Counted from the first letter of the stretch, positions 15,565 through 24,799 are shown. The stretch: 64,000 nucleotides of DNA from PALSA-243 sp963743705 (GCA_963743705.1 CAVUQS010000012.1:248001-312000); one strand, 5' to 3'. Notes: generated by a model not told the origin, from the sequence alone. Numbers and translations are program-made.

Positions 15565-18500
15565 CTAAAACGCCAACCGCAGGCTGAATTGTACCTGCCG
15601 CGGCGCGTTGCTCTGGCTCAGAACGATTTTGCCAAATGTGGCGGAAGTGATGCTGGTGGTCGGTCCGGAGAAGACCACGTGGTTAGTGGCGTTGAACAAT
15701 TCGGCGCGGAAGATGAGGCGAACACGCTCACGAAACGCGGTGACCTTCTCGAGCGAAGCATCCAGATTCGCGGCCGTGGGGTTGTAGACGCCGGGCACAT
15801 AGCGGCTGACATTGCCGAATGCGTATTGCGGCGTTTGCACAAAGGCCGCGGGATTGAAGTAGAGGCAACTATCGCAGATCTGCGGCCCGCCCGGCAGCGC
15901 CGCGGAGATGCCGGTGGCGTTGGGACGCATGCCGGTACCGCCGCCCAGGGAGTTCGAGTTATTCGGCGATGAGACGGCTACGGGACGGCCGGCGTCGACA
16001 GTGTAAAAGCCGCCGAGCGACCATCCGCCAAATGCCTTGGCCGCAACGCCGGAACTCGCCAGGCTCTTGCCAGGACCGAAGGGCAGTTCGTAGCGCGTGG
16101 CGAGGCGCAGGGTGAACGGCTGATTCTGATCGGACACAGCGCGGTCGCACACGAAACAGTAATTATCCTGGAAGCCGTTGCGCGTGCCGGCGACGCTGGT
16201 CATTTCGCCCACGTTGTCGATCGCTTTGCTGTAGGTGTAGCCGAACAACATTTCCAGGCCTTGCGAGAAGCGCTTTTCCACGGTCAACTGACCGGCCTCA
16301 TACGAGGAATGACCGGCGCCGACGTTGATGCCCTTGACGTTGAGGAATTCGGGGAAGGGCCGCAGTAACTGGCCATATTGAACGGTGGGCAGGCTCAGCG
16401 TGGAGCTGGGATCGGTGATGATGCCGTAGAACGGATTGGGCACGACGCTGATGAGCTTCGATCCGAGCGAGAGATCGGAATCGGGAATCTGGTTGTATTG
16501 GATCGGCGACATGAGGTGCACGCCGACATTGCCGACATAGGCCGCGGTCACCACCAGCTTGAGCGGCAGCTCGCGCTGAATATCGAACGACCAGTTTGCC
16601 TGGTACGGAATATCCTGCGTGCGCAGAGGACCGGTGATGTTTTGGCCGAGATCGATGCCCAGGCCGGCGGAGTTGCCGTATGCCGTGGGAAGGCCTTGTG
16701 GGAACGGATTGGCGAGGTTGAACAACGGCGTGACGCCGTCCGATTGGGCCGTGATCGAATTCGAGGTGCGCGTGGTGCCAAGCGCGTTGGGGAACTGCTC
16801 CCAAGCTGCCAAAGGATGATGGAAGATGCCGAAGCCGGTGTGGATCACGGTTTTGGAATTCCACTGGTATGAGACGCCGATGCGCGGATCGAGATGAACG
16901 CCGCGCGGGAGTTGCAATTGCGTGCTGCTGCCGTTCAAGCCTGGAATTCCGACGCCGCCGACGAGGTTGGGAAGCTGCGGAACTTTCCTGGCGAGAGGCG
17001 AAGCCGAGCTGAGATCGATGTAGTTGAGTTGATTCTGCTCTTCCACGTCGCCGGTTTCGTAATTTAGGCGGAGACCGAAAGTCAGCGTCAGTTTCGGAGT
17101 CAGGCGCGCGGTATCCTGCGCGTAAAAGCCGAGGTAATCGTGGTGGGAATTGGTTTTCGGAACAAATCCGCTACTTAATCCGGCGGCGCCGAGTAGTAAG
17201 TCGGCAATGCCGCTGCCGGAATCGGAAACAGCCGCGCTGGGATTCGGACCGCCGGTGAAGTTACTGGTGGCGTTGATCGCGAGCTGCTGTGGATCGTAGA
17301 GTTGCACTGGATAAACGCGAAGGTCATAGCCGAATTTGAAGCTGTGGATGCCCTTGAGCCAGGTGAGATCTCCGGCATATTGCCAGACCGAGGAGGCGTT
17401 GGATTCGATCGGGTAGTTGGGGCCGAGGCTGCTGATGCGGGATGCGGAGAGTTGCGGGTCCATCTCACCAGTTAGGCCAGGCGCGATACTCGCCGGAAAA
17501 CCGAGGCTGGTGGCGGTGATATTCGAGGGCTCGGAGCGGTTGGATTCGCTGTGTGCCCAATTGAAGTGATGATCGAACACCAGGGACGGAGAGATCGACC
17601 AGGTGTGGTGCAACATGATGTTGAGCCCGGGGATCTGGTCGTTCGAATTCACAGCCGCGAGACTGTTGCCGTAATAGTTGTTCTGGAAGATGTGATTCGA
17701 AAACCAATCGACGTGGCCGTACATCAGCTGGTGATCGGAGATGCGCTGATCGATGCGGGCGTCTATGCGGTCGTTGTTGTCAGTACCTGGGGCGTTGGAA
17801 AAGTAGTTGTTGGTGCTGCTCTGGCCGACGCCGGCTTCGTTGGGCATCGGATAGTAAGAAAGCAGCTTGGCGCCGACGGCATTGAAGAGCATCTGTGGAA
17901 CGATGTTGCCGGGGAAGGCGGTGCGGAGATAGCGCGTGGTTCCGGCGGGCGCGCTGGGGTCCAGGCGCGTGGTGGAGGGATCGTAGATGACGATGAGACC
18001 GCCGTTGGCGTCTTTGGTTTGCGAGAAATTACCCTGGCGCTCGAGCGCGGTGGGCATGGTGCCGGTGAACGACCCGGCGCTGGAATCGCGCAGTCCTTCG
18101 TAGGAAACGAAGAAGAATGTCTTATCGCGGCCGTGATAGAGCTTGGGAATCTCGATGGGGCCGCCGACCGTGCCGCCGAATTGATTGCGGCGGAAGGGCG
18201 CGATAGGCTGGCCGGCTTTATCCGCATTGAAACCATCGGCATCGAGCGCGCTGTTGCGGAGATATTCGAAAAGCGTTCCGTGCACGAGATTGCCGCCGGA
18301 GCGCAGCGCGTAGGTGACCGTGCCGCCGCTGGTGCGTCCGAATTCGGGCGCGTAGGCGCTGGTGTAGACGCGATATTCCTGGATCGCGTCGACGCCGGGA
18401 ATGCCGCCGGCTTGGTTGTAGTAGGCGGTGGTATCGGTGGCGCCGTCGATGGCGAGATCGGTAGTGGAACCCTTGGCGCCATTGATGCGCCAGGTATTGG

Positions 18501-19026
18501 TGCGGCTCTCGCTGGTGACGTTCTGGCCGGAGAGGCCATCATCGCCCTTGGTGACCGCGGGGCTGAAATTGATCAGTTGCAGAGGGTTGCGCACGTTGAG
18601 TGGGATGCTGCCGACGAAGGCGGGGTCAATCACGACGCTGCGGTCCGGCCGGTCGGTAGTCAGCTCGGGCGGCGTGTCGGAAACACGTACGACTTCCTTC
18701 ACGGAAGCGGGCTGGAGTTGCAGCTCGACGACTTTGGATTCGCCGATTTCGAGAGTCACGCCGGTGAGGCGCTCGGTGGCGAAGCCGGAAGCCGATGCGG
18801 AAATATCATATGTCCCGGGCGGTACCGGCGGCAGCAGAAAACTGCCGCTTTCGGTGCTGACGGTTCGGAATTCGCCGGCGGTGGCGGTGTTCCGCATGAT
18901 GATTTCGGAGTTCTGAATCACGCTGCGGTGAGAATCGATTACCTGCCCGCTGACCCGCGCGCTTTGCGCGTGAAGACAGCCGGCTGCGTACAGACACACT
19001 ACGAGCGTTGCACTGATACGTCGCAT
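15565..19026 (-). CDS. Oar-like TonB-dependent receptor with carboxypeptidase-regulatory N-terminus
   Basis: A 1153-residue outer-membrane receptor. A signal peptide (MRRISATLVVCLYAAGCLHA) is followed by a carboxypeptidase-regulatory-like Ig domain (about 24-105: ARVSGQVIDSHRSVIQNSEI, PPGTYDISASASGFATE). Then come a plug region (TNTWRINGAKGSTTDLAIDG, GIPGVDAIQEYRVYTSAYAP) and a long 22-strand-type barrel ending in aromatic-terminated VQFSLRLAF. Acidobacteria carry many such receptors; ligands are rarely known. Its place between phnX (27 bp upstream) and the amidohydrolase (15 bp downstream) suggests uptake of a phosphonate-containing compound. A GGAG site precedes the start. Confidence 0.88.
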   Translation of the reverse strand: MRRISATLVVCLYAAGCLHAQSARVSGQVIDSHRSVIQNSEIIMRNTATAGEFRTVSTESGSFLLPPVPPGTYDISASASGFATERLTGVTLEIGESKVVELQLQPASVKEVVRVSDTPPELTTDRPDRSVVIDPAFVGSIPLNVRNPLQLINFSPAVTKGDDGLSGQNVTSESRTNTWRINGAKGSTTDLAIDGATDTTAYYNQAGGIPGVDAIQEYRVYTSAYAPEFGRTSGGTVTYALRSGGNLVHGTLFEYLRNSALDADGFNADKAGQPIAPFRRNQFGGTVGGPIEIPKLYHGRDKTFFFVSYEGLRDSSAGSFTGTMPTALERQGNFSQTKDANGGLIVIYDPSTTRLDPSAPAGTTRYLRTAFPGNIVPQMLFNAVGAKLLSYYPMPNEAGVGQSSTNNYFSNAPGTDNNDRIDARIDQRISDHQLMYGHVDWFSNHIFQNNYYGNSLAAVNSNDQIPGLNIMLHHTWSISPSLVFDHHFNWAHSESNRSEPSNITATSLGFPASIAPGLTGEMDPQLSASRISSLGPNYPIESNASSVWQYAGDLTWLKGIHSFKFGYDLRVYPVQLYDPQQLAINATSNFTGGPNPSAAVSDSGSGIADLLLGAAGLSSGFVPKTNSHHDYLGFYAQDTARLTPKLTLTFGLRLNYETGDVEEQNQLNYIDLSSASPLARKVPQLPNLVGGVGIPGLNGSSTQLQLPRGVHLDPRIGVSYQWNSKTVIHTGFGIFHHPLAAWEQFPNALGTTRTSNSITAQSDGVTPLFNLANPFPQGLPTAYGNSAGLGIDLGQNITGPLRTQDIPYQANWSFDIQRELPLKLVVTAAYVGNVGVHLMSPIQYNQIPDSDLSLGSKLISVVPNPFYGIITDPSSTLSLPTVQYGQLLRPFPEFLNVKGINVGAGHSSYEAGQLTVEKRFSQGLEMLFGYTYSKAIDNVGEMTSVAGTRNGFQDNYCFVCDRAVSDQNQPFTLRLATRYELPFGPGKSLASSGVAAKAFGGWSLGGFYTVDAGRPVAVSSPNNSNSLGGGTGMRPNATGISAALPGGPQICDSCLYFNPAAFVQTPQYAFGNVSRYVPGVYNPTAANLDASLEKVTAFRERVRLIFRAELFNATNHVVFSGPTTSITSATFGKIVLSQSNAPRQVQFSLRLAF

Positions 19027-19053
19027 TAATTTCTCCGTTGAGCTTTTAGAAAA

Positions 19054-19863
19054 TCAAGGTTTCTCGCCGGCGGCGATCCGGCGCTCAATTTCTTCGAGTA
19101 AGGGGGCGCAATCGGCCAGCGACGGCGCCGTGAAGTGCGCGCCCGCGCCGCTGAGACGCCGGGCCGCCTCGTGTTCCCTGGTTGCGCGCGTTTCGGCGGG
19201 CAGCGCCTGCCAATCCGCTAACGAAAGACCGATTTCATTGCCCGTGGCCGTGATTCCGATAGTCCACATCCCCGCGTTTTGGCCCTCGGCGATGTCCGAC
19301 AGAGTGTCGCCGATCTTCACGCAATTCCACAACGGAAAGACACCGAGAAGAATCGCATTGCGATAACACATAAATGGCATCGGACGCCCGCCGCCGGCTT
19401 CGTCAGGAGTCACGCTGGCATCGGGAGCATAACCTTGCGGCGCGGCGGAAGCCATGACGACGTCGAGCAATGCGCGCGTGTAACCCGTTGTGGAACCGAT
19501 GCGCAGGCCGGCGCCGCGCCAGGCATCCACCGTTTCCACGGCGCCGGGAATGGGCGAGCTGAATTCGGCGAGGATTTCGGTTTGGCGCGGCAGGAACTCG
19601 GTGAAAATGCGCTCGACGTCGGTCTCGGACGGAGGCGCTCCGTGACGGCTCCGCCATGCTTCCGACACACGTTCGCCGGCGCACATGGAACGGATCTGAT
19701 CTTTCTTGAGCGTGCCCATGTGCTCGCGCACCTCGGCCGCCGTAACGGGCACTCCGTTCTCTTCGAATACGCGCTGCAAGGCGGCAACGGGGGCGAGGCT
19801 GCCGAAATCGACGGTGGTGCCTGCCCAATCCACCACTACGGCTTTCAAATGCCGATATTTCAC
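19054..19863 (-). CDS. phnX: Phosphonoacetaldehyde hydrolase (phosphonatase)
   Basis: A 269-residue HAD-superfamily enzyme cleaving the C-P bond of phosphonoacetaldehyde to acetaldehyde and phosphate. Seen: nucleophile D12 in VVVDWAGTTVDFG, the Schiff-base Lys in HMGTLKKDQIR (K53/K54, matching Lys53 of the Bacillus enzyme), STTGYTRALLD, and the acidic loop KIGDTLSDIAEGQNAG. It starts with GTG overlapping the stop of the OPA carrier gene (GTGA, 4 bp), a sign of translational coupling. With PhnW it forms the complete two-step 2-aminoethylphosphonate route, here separated by the receptor and amidohydrolase genes. Confidence 0.93.
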   Translation of the reverse strand: MKYRHLKAVVVDWAGTTVDFGSLAPVAALQRVFEENGVPVTAAEVREHMGTLKKDQIRSMCAGERVSEAWRSRHGAPPSETDVERIFTEFLPRQTEILAEFSSPIPGAVETVDAWRGAGLRIGSTTGYTRALLDVVMASAAPQGYAPDASVTPDEAGGGRPMPFMCYRNAILLGVFPLWNCVKIGDTLSDIAEGQNAGMWTIGITATGNEIGLSLADWQALPAETRATREHEAARRLSGAGAHFTAPSLADCAPLLEEIERRIAAGEKP

Positions 19864-21170
19864 TGTGCTTCCCTTTCCGGTTCCAAACCCTTATTCCATC
19901 GCAATGTCAGCAACCCACCCGCCGCGGCGGCGCACACCAGGAAGAAGGTGAAAAGCTGATCCCAGCCGAAGCGGCTCACGATTACCGCCACCGCGTACGC
20001 GGAGATGAGCTGACCCAAAGATCCTACCCCGTTCACGATGCCCGCCGCGCGCGCCGCATGCCGGGGGCTGACGGCGTCGACGCTGGCGGGTCCAGCCATG
20101 AGCAAATCGGGGCCGTAAATCAGAATGCCAAGCACGGAGATGCTAAAGGCCATGGCGCCCGGCCCCAAGCGCCCGATGACGGGATGGATAAGAAGCCAGG
20201 CCGCCAGCATGAAAAGCATGGTTGCGCCCACGGGATAGCGGCGGCCGTTCAGGAGACGGTCGGACACATAGCCGGCGATCAGGGTTCCGGAGAAGCCGAC
20301 GAGTTCGAACAAAGACGACGTGTAGCCCGCCCATTCTTCGCTGTATTGCATGCGCTGTACGAGGTAGAGCGGCAGCCAGAAGAGCAGTGAATAGCGCGTG
20401 ATCTTGAGGAAGAAGTACATTCCCGAAAGAATCCAGACCTCGGGCGTGCGCGCGGCGACCCAGAACGAGCCATCGTCTTCATGCGCTTCTTCCTTGTCGG
20501 CCGGCGCTGGCAACCCCACGTCGGTGGGGGAATTGCGCACGCGGAAGGCGAACCAGAGCGCGGCGGCGGCGAGAAGAATGGAGGGGAAGAGGAATCCGCG
20601 GCGCCATCCGAGTTCGGGCGCGATGAACATGCGCGTGGCGGCATAGGTGGCGAAGACTGTAGCCAAGAAACCGCCGAGGACGTAGCAGGTGCCCCACCAC
20701 GCCATGACGGTGCCGCGTTCCTTGCGTTCGAACCACGCGCCCAAGACCTTAAGGCACGCCGACCATCCGCAGCCTTGGCCCAGTCCGTTGCCAATCTGTA
20801 ACAGCAAGAGAGCGTGACGGTCGCCCGCCATGGCCGCCATCGCACCGGTGCAGACGGCGGATAGCAGACCGCCCATGGTTCCGGTGAATCTTCCACCAAA
20901 GCGATCACCGAGCGCGCCAGCGATAAACTGGCCGACGGAATAAGCGAGGCTGAAGACAAAGACTAACTTGGCAAGATCGAAATTTCCGTAGGAATCGGTG
21001 CGCGCCATCATGGGCATGACGACGCTGAAATTCTTGCGGCAGAAATAATAGCCGGCATAAAGCACCCACGCCGCCACGAAAATAGTGAAGCGCCGCTGCG
21101 ACCACCGGCTTTGGCGGCCAGGATCGCTTTGCGTAACTGCGACGGCTTGCGAGCTTGCGAGAGATCCCAT
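19860..21170 (-). CDS. MFS carrier of the OPA (GlpT/UhpT) family, candidate phosphonate importer
   Basis: A 436-residue, 12-TM major facilitator. The N-terminal motif VLYAGYYFCRKNFSVVMPMM is the signature of organophosphate:phosphate antiporters (GlpT, UhpT, PgtP). Other MFS marks are GALGDRFGGRFTG after TM2 and GYVSDRLLNGRRYPVG in the second half. GlpT-type carriers accept phosphonates such as fosfomycin, so 2-aminoethylphosphonate import in exchange for phosphate is plausible, and the operon has no PhnSTUV- or PhnCDE-type ABC transporter. It is the first gene of the operon and overlaps phnX by 4 bp. No clear Shine-Dalgarno site precedes the start. Confidence 0.87.
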   Translation of the reverse strand: MGSLASSQAVAVTQSDPGRQSRWSQRRFTIFVAAWVLYAGYYFCRKNFSVVMPMMARTDSYGNFDLAKLVFVFSLAYSVGQFIAGALGDRFGGRFTGTMGGLLSAVCTGAMAAMAGDRHALLLLQIGNGLGQGCGWSACLKVLGAWFERKERGTVMAWWGTCYVLGGFLATVFATYAATRMFIAPELGWRRGFLFPSILLAAAALWFAFRVRNSPTDVGLPAPADKEEAHEDDGSFWVAARTPEVWILSGMYFFLKITRYSLLFWLPLYLVQRMQYSEEWAGYTSSLFELVGFSGTLIAGYVSDRLLNGRRYPVGATMLFMLAAWLLIHPVIGRLGPGAMAFSISVLGILIYGPDLLMAGPASVDAVSPRHAARAAGIVNGVGSLGQLISAYAVAVIVSRFGWDQLFTFFLVCAAAAGGLLTLRWNKGLEPEREAQ

Positions 21171-21368
21171 GTGGAAGAACCAACTTATATCTGTTGGAGG
21201 CTTTTTCCCACGTTCTGAACGGTTAAGCTTCTAGCCAAGTTATAGGTGGAGAGTAACTTAGATATTTGAGCCGGGAGGTTCGTAACACAACTGCAATCGT
21301 CTGGTCACCGAGATTTTTCTGGTAACAGGAGACGCCAAGCGCTAATCTGACACTTAAGAGAAAGGCCG

Positions 21369-22286
21369 ATGCAATCCGTTTTGCCCGAAGGCGCGAAGCC
21401 CAACCAATTGCGCGCGGGCGCGCAACAGGCGATTGCGGCATCGGCGAACGGAGCGTCGCTTGCGGTGGAATACGAGTTGGTTTCCATCATGGACGCGCCC
21501 GCATTCCGCGGCAGTTCGCGCAGCAAGCTGTTCCTGCGGTTCGTAGTGGAAGAGACCCTCGCCGGACGCCAGGACGCGCTCAAGGAGCGGACGATTGGCG
21601 TAGCCGTGCTGGGGAAACCTTCCGACTACGACACCGGGGCCGATTCCAGCGTGCGTGTGCGGGCCAACGAAGTGCGCAAACGCCTGGCCGCGCATTATGA
21701 CGCAGCGGCGCCGAAAGCCGGGATTCGCATTGAGCTACCGCTGGGAACTTACGTGCCGCGTTTCGCTTCAGCGGCGCCAACGGCCGCTATAGCGCCGGCC
21801 GCACAGGAACCACATCCGCCGCGGATGCTGCTGTGGCAATTGGCGGCGCCGACATTCGTTGCGGTTTTCCTGGCCCTGATCGCGATACGTGGCGGCGTGG
21901 AATCGAACGACGCTTTTTCGCGATTCTGGGACCAGGCGATTGCGGGGCGAACGGAAATCGTGGTGACTGTGGATTCGGACGCCGGCACGGCCATTTCGCC
22001 TCTCATGGCGGACGCAGCATTGCCATTCGAAGCGCTGGCCGGCGCCCTGCAGACGCCGGTTCACATCATGGCACTGGGCGACAAGCAACCGGCCGGGTCT
22101 TATGTCATTCGCCTGTCGCTGACGGAGAGGCCCGCCGGGCGCGAGATGTTCCGAGTGGGCGGGGCGGATGTGTATCGCGGAGCCGCGGGCGGTCCGGCGA
22201 TGTGGCTGTGGGCGAAAAATGCGGAGAGCTTGCGCTCGGCGGCGCAGATTCTGACTTCGCGTTCGGGGTTTCCGGATATTGAGTGA
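21369..22286 (+). CDS. Membrane-anchored protein with an acidobacterial conserved N-terminal domain
   Basis: A 305-residue protein. Residues about 45-125 carry a motif recurrent in Acidobacteria (SKLFLRFVVEETLAGRQDAL, then KERTIGVAVLGKPSDYDTGA and SSVRVRANEVRKRLAAHY), usually found ahead of a membrane helix; I recall it from many Solibacter proteins, but its biochemical role is not known to me. One TM helix follows (LLWQLAAPTFVAVFLALIAI), then an external domain of about 130 residues. It is divergent from the phosphonate operon (198 bp apart), which could mean a regulatory or sensing role; that is speculation. AAGAGAAAGG lies upstream as a weak ribosome site. Confidence 0.7.
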   Translation: MQSVLPEGAKPNQLRAGAQQAIAASANGASLAVEYELVSIMDAPAFRGSSRSKLFLRFVVEETLAGRQDALKERTIGVAVLGKPSDYDTGADSSVRVRANEVRKRLAAHYDAAAPKAGIRIELPLGTYVPRFASAAPTAAIAPAAQEPHPPRMLLWQLAAPTFVAVFLALIAIRGGVESNDAFSRFWDQAIAGRTEIVVTVDSDAGTAISPLMADAALPFEALAGALQTPVHIMALGDKQPAGSYVIRLSLTERPAGREMFRVGGADVYRGAAGGPAMWLWAKNAESLRSAAQILTSRSGFPDIE

Positions 22287-22295
22287 TTTGCGCCG

Positions 22296-23267
22296 CTAAC
22301 CCAACAGACGCGCGGCTGGTTTGGCGAAGTAAGTCAGAATCATACCCGCACCGGCGCGAGCGATTGATGTAAGGCTCTCCATCATGGCGCGCTCCTGATC
22401 GAGCCAGCCATTGCGCGCGGCGGCCATGATCATGGAATATTCCCCGCTTACCTGGTAGGCCGCGATAGGCGCGTCGAAGCGCTGGCGGGCCTGAAAGATG
22501 AGGTCGAGATACGGCATAGCGGGCTTCACCATGATCATGTCGGCGCCTTCTTCGAGATCGAGCTCGATTTCGCGCATGGCCTCGCGGGCATTGGCGGGGT
22601 CCATCTGGTAGCTGCGGCGATCGCCGAATTGCGGCGCGGAATCGGCGGCTTCGCGGAAGGGGCCGTAGAAAACGGAAGCGAACTTGGCGGCGTAGGCCAG
22701 GATGGGCGTGGTTTCGAAGCCGTTGGCATCGAGCGCGGTGCGGATGGCGGCCACGCGACCATCCATCATGTCGGACGGTGCGACAATATCGGCGCCGGCG
22801 CGCGCATGCGACAGCGCGCTCTTGGCGAGCCATTGGAGTGTGGCGTCGTTATCCACGTCGCCGTCTTTGATCAGGCCGCAGTGGCCGTGGCTGGTGTACT
22901 CGCAATTGCAGACGTCGGTGACGATGAGCAGATCGGGCAGCGCGCGGCGCAAGGCGCGGATGGCGCGCTGGACGATGCCCTGGTCATCATAGGCTCCAGA
23001 TGCGATTTCGTCTTTCGATTCCGGCAGACCGAACAACATCACGCCGCCGACGCCAAGCGATTGCACTTCGGCGCATTCTTTGACCAGTTCGTCGATGGAG
23101 AGCTGATAATTGCCTGGCATCGCGCCGATCTCGCGCCGCACGCCTTCGCCGGGACAAACGAAGAGCGGCAGAATGAACTGCTGGGGGTGGAGGCGGGTTT
23201 CGCGCACCAGATTGCGCAGTCTTCCGGTGGCGCGCAGGCGCCGCATGCGGTGCGTGGGAAATGGCAT
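22296..23267 (-). CDS. hemB: Porphobilinogen synthase (delta-aminolevulinate dehydratase)
   Basis: A 323-residue enzyme condensing two 5-aminolevulinates to porphobilinogen in haem synthesis. Seen: LHPQQFILPLFVCPGEG, the cysteine-rich zinc loop DVCNCEYTSHGHCGLI, the first active-site Lys in YAAKFASVFYGPFREAA, and the Schiff-base Lys in MIMVKPAMPYLD. The three-Cys loop marks the zinc-dependent form rather than the Asp-rich magnesium form. Its ATG directly abuts the msrB stop, so it is the last gene of the rhomboid to hemB run. Length is normal. Confidence 0.95.
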   Translation of the reverse strand: MPFPTHRMRRLRATGRLRNLVRETRLHPQQFILPLFVCPGEGVRREIGAMPGNYQLSIDELVKECAEVQSLGVGGVMLFGLPESKDEIASGAYDDQGIVQRAIRALRRALPDLLIVTDVCNCEYTSHGHCGLIKDGDVDNDATLQWLAKSALSHARAGADIVAPSDMMDGRVAAIRTALDANGFETTPILAYAAKFASVFYGPFREAADSAPQFGDRRSYQMDPANAREAMREIELDLEEGADMIMVKPAMPYLDLIFQARQRFDAPIAAYQVSGEYSMIMAAARNGWLDQERAMMESLTSIARAGAGMILTYFAKPAARLLG

Positions 23268-23870
23268 CTAACTTTTCTCGCCTGAAGTCTTCTCTTCGGA
23301 TTTGCCAGCGGGCTCAAAGCGCAGCGCGGCGGAGTTGATGCAGTAGCGGTCTCCGGTGGGGCCGGGGCCATCGGGAAAGACGTGGCCCAGGTGGGCATCG
23401 CACTTGCTGCACAACACTTCCGTGCGCTTCATGAAGAAACTGTTGTCGGTTTCGGTCTCGACGTTTTCGGCGGCGGCCGGAGCGGTGAAGCTGGGCCATC
23501 CGGTGCCGGAATCGAATTTTTCATCAGAACGGAAGAGCGCGGTGCCGCAGCACGCGCAGCGATACATTCCGTTGTCATGATTGTTCCAGTAACGGCCGGT
23601 GAAGGCTGGTTCCGTGCCCTTCTTGCGGGTTACGGCGAATTCATCGGACGAAAGTTCTTTGCGCCATTCGGCGTCGGTCTTGACGATCTTATCCACTTCT
23701 ATGGTCCCCTTGCGTTGGCCGCTGTTAGTGAACAACTCGAGTTTGACGGGCGCGCCGTTGCCACCCCGCGCGGGATCGGGCAGCGGACGCTCGCGGCGGA
23801 TCCATAGGGCTATCCAGCCGGCAAAGACGAACGGCATGAAGACGAACGCACGCCGCGGAACGCCATCCAT
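23268..23870 (-). CDS. msrB: Methionine-R-sulfoxide reductase B, membrane-anchored
   Basis: A 200-residue protein. An N-terminal membrane anchor (FVFMPFVFAGWIALWI) places the enzyme on the periplasmic side, followed by the MsrB fold. Zinc-binding pairs are C105/C108 and C154/C157 (CACC and CSKC). The catalytic cysteine is C177 in GDRYCINSAALRF, together with SGTGWPSF and HLGHVFPDGPGPTG. It uses cysteine, not selenocysteine, although this genome appears to have a selenoprotein (see selD). It follows DUF1223 by 18 bp and abuts hemB. Role: repair of oxidised methionine in envelope proteins. Confidence 0.93.
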   Translation of the reverse strand: MDGVPRRAFVFMPFVFAGWIALWIRRERPLPDPARGGNGAPVKLELFTNSGQRKGTIEVDKIVKTDAEWRKELSSDEFAVTRKKGTEPAFTGRYWNNHDNGMYRCACCGTALFRSDEKFDSGTGWPSFTAPAAAENVETETDNSFFMKRTEVLCSKCDAHLGHVFPDGPGPTGDRYCINSAALRFEPAGKSEEKTSGEKS

Positions 23871-23888
23871 ATTTTTATGTTAGCGGAG

Positions 23889-24593
23889 TTAGTTGGCGCG
23901 CGGACCAAGCTCCGCGGCGCCGAGCACAGGACCGGCCGAGCCTTCTTGCACGAAGACGATCACACGCTGTTCGTTGGCGGCGGCAGGCAGGGGCGCGGAC
24001 TGGCTGAACGCGACGCCGCGCTTGACGGAACCTAATTTGCGCAGGCTTTTCAGAATAGCCACGTGATGTAGACGCCGCCCTTTGTTCTCGCCGGCGGCGA
24101 CGTTGGATTCGGCGCTGTCTTCGGCGAGGGCTAGAAATACGCTAGCGCCGTTGGGGGAATCCGCAATATCGATCTGAACGCCGCCTTCGGCGCGCGTCAG
24201 CTTGATTTGGGCCTTGGGATGGCGTTGGGCCTTGCCGATTTCCTCCTTGGCGCGGCTGGCATCGCTGCCCACGAATTGCGCGGTTCCATCGACGACCATT
24301 TGCGGCGTATACGTGCTGTCCAGGTGGAAGCGCATCGCGTACTCTTCCTGGCGCATGGTGTTGTCATGGGAGGAGAAGCGATCTTTCCAGCCTTGGTGGT
24401 CCCAATAATCGACGTGTTCGGAAAGAACGACGACGTGCGGGTCAAGCTGCTCGAGCATACGATCGGCGGGAGGGCAGTCGGAACAGCCTTCGGAGGTGAA
24501 AAGCTCGACGAGGACGGGTGAGCGGGCAGGCGAGGAGGCCGATTGCGCAAAAAGAGCGTTGCAAGCCAACGCGAGTATCGCGCTGCGGCGCAT
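23889..24593 (-). CDS. DUF1223 thioredoxin-like exported protein
   Basis: A 234-residue protein with an N-terminal signal peptide (MRRSAILALACNALFAQ). The DUF1223 core begins VLVELFTSEGCSDCPPADRM with a CxxC pair in a thioredoxin-like position, then VVVLSEHVDYWDHQGWKDRF and TPQMVVDGTAQFVGSD, all typical of the family. The function of DUF1223 is not established; the CxxC and the next-door msrB suggest thiol or oxidative-stress chemistry in the periplasm. It is separated from the upstream mini-protein by 8 bp and from msrB by 18 bp. Confidence 0.88.
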   Translation of the reverse strand: MRRSAILALACNALFAQSASSPARSPVLVELFTSEGCSDCPPADRMLEQLDPHVVVLSEHVDYWDHQGWKDRFSSHDNTMRQEEYAMRFHLDSTYTPQMVVDGTAQFVGSDASRAKEEIGKAQRHPKAQIKLTRAEGGVQIDIADSPNGASVFLALAEDSAESNVAAGENKGRRLHHVAILKSLRKLGSVKRGVAFSQSAPLPAAANEQRVIVFVQEGSAGPVLGAAELGPRAN

Positions 24594-24601
24594 CGTGAAT
24601 A

Positions 24602-24790
24602 TCAGGCGGCGTGCTTGCGGCGCTTGGCCAGCGCTTTGGCGGCCTGTTTGTTAGCCTTTTTGGCGTTATATTTCTTGGTGCGGAGTTTGGACGACTTATG
24701 CTTTACAACCGGCGGCTTCTTCGCGGCTTCCGCCATTCCGGTCACTCCGAAAACCAGCGCCAGCGCGACGGCGAAGTTGCGGATCTTCAT
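24602..24790 (-). CDS. Small exported lysine-rich protein
   Basis: A 62-residue precursor with a good signal peptide (MKIRNFAVALALVFGVTGMA, cleavage near AEA-A). The mature part of about 39 residues has roughly 13 Lys, 3 Arg and 2 His, no Cys and no acidic residues (for example KAANKQ-type repeats ending AKALAKRRKHAA). I do not recognise a family. The signal peptide, tight spacing (9 bp after rhomboid, 8 bp before DUF1223) and same strand support a real gene. Possible roles are a polyanion- or envelope-binding peptide, or a substrate of neighbouring factors; none is shown. Confidence 0.72.
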   Translation of the reverse strand: MKIRNFAVALALVFGVTGMAEAAKKPPVVKHKSSKLRTKKYNAKKANKQAAKALAKRRKHAA

Positions 24791-24799
24791 ATTTAGTTA

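Noticed and set aside
17551..19029. 492-residue plus-strand frame opposite the TonB receptor
   Set aside because: Antisense shadow of the receptor; no recognisable domain.
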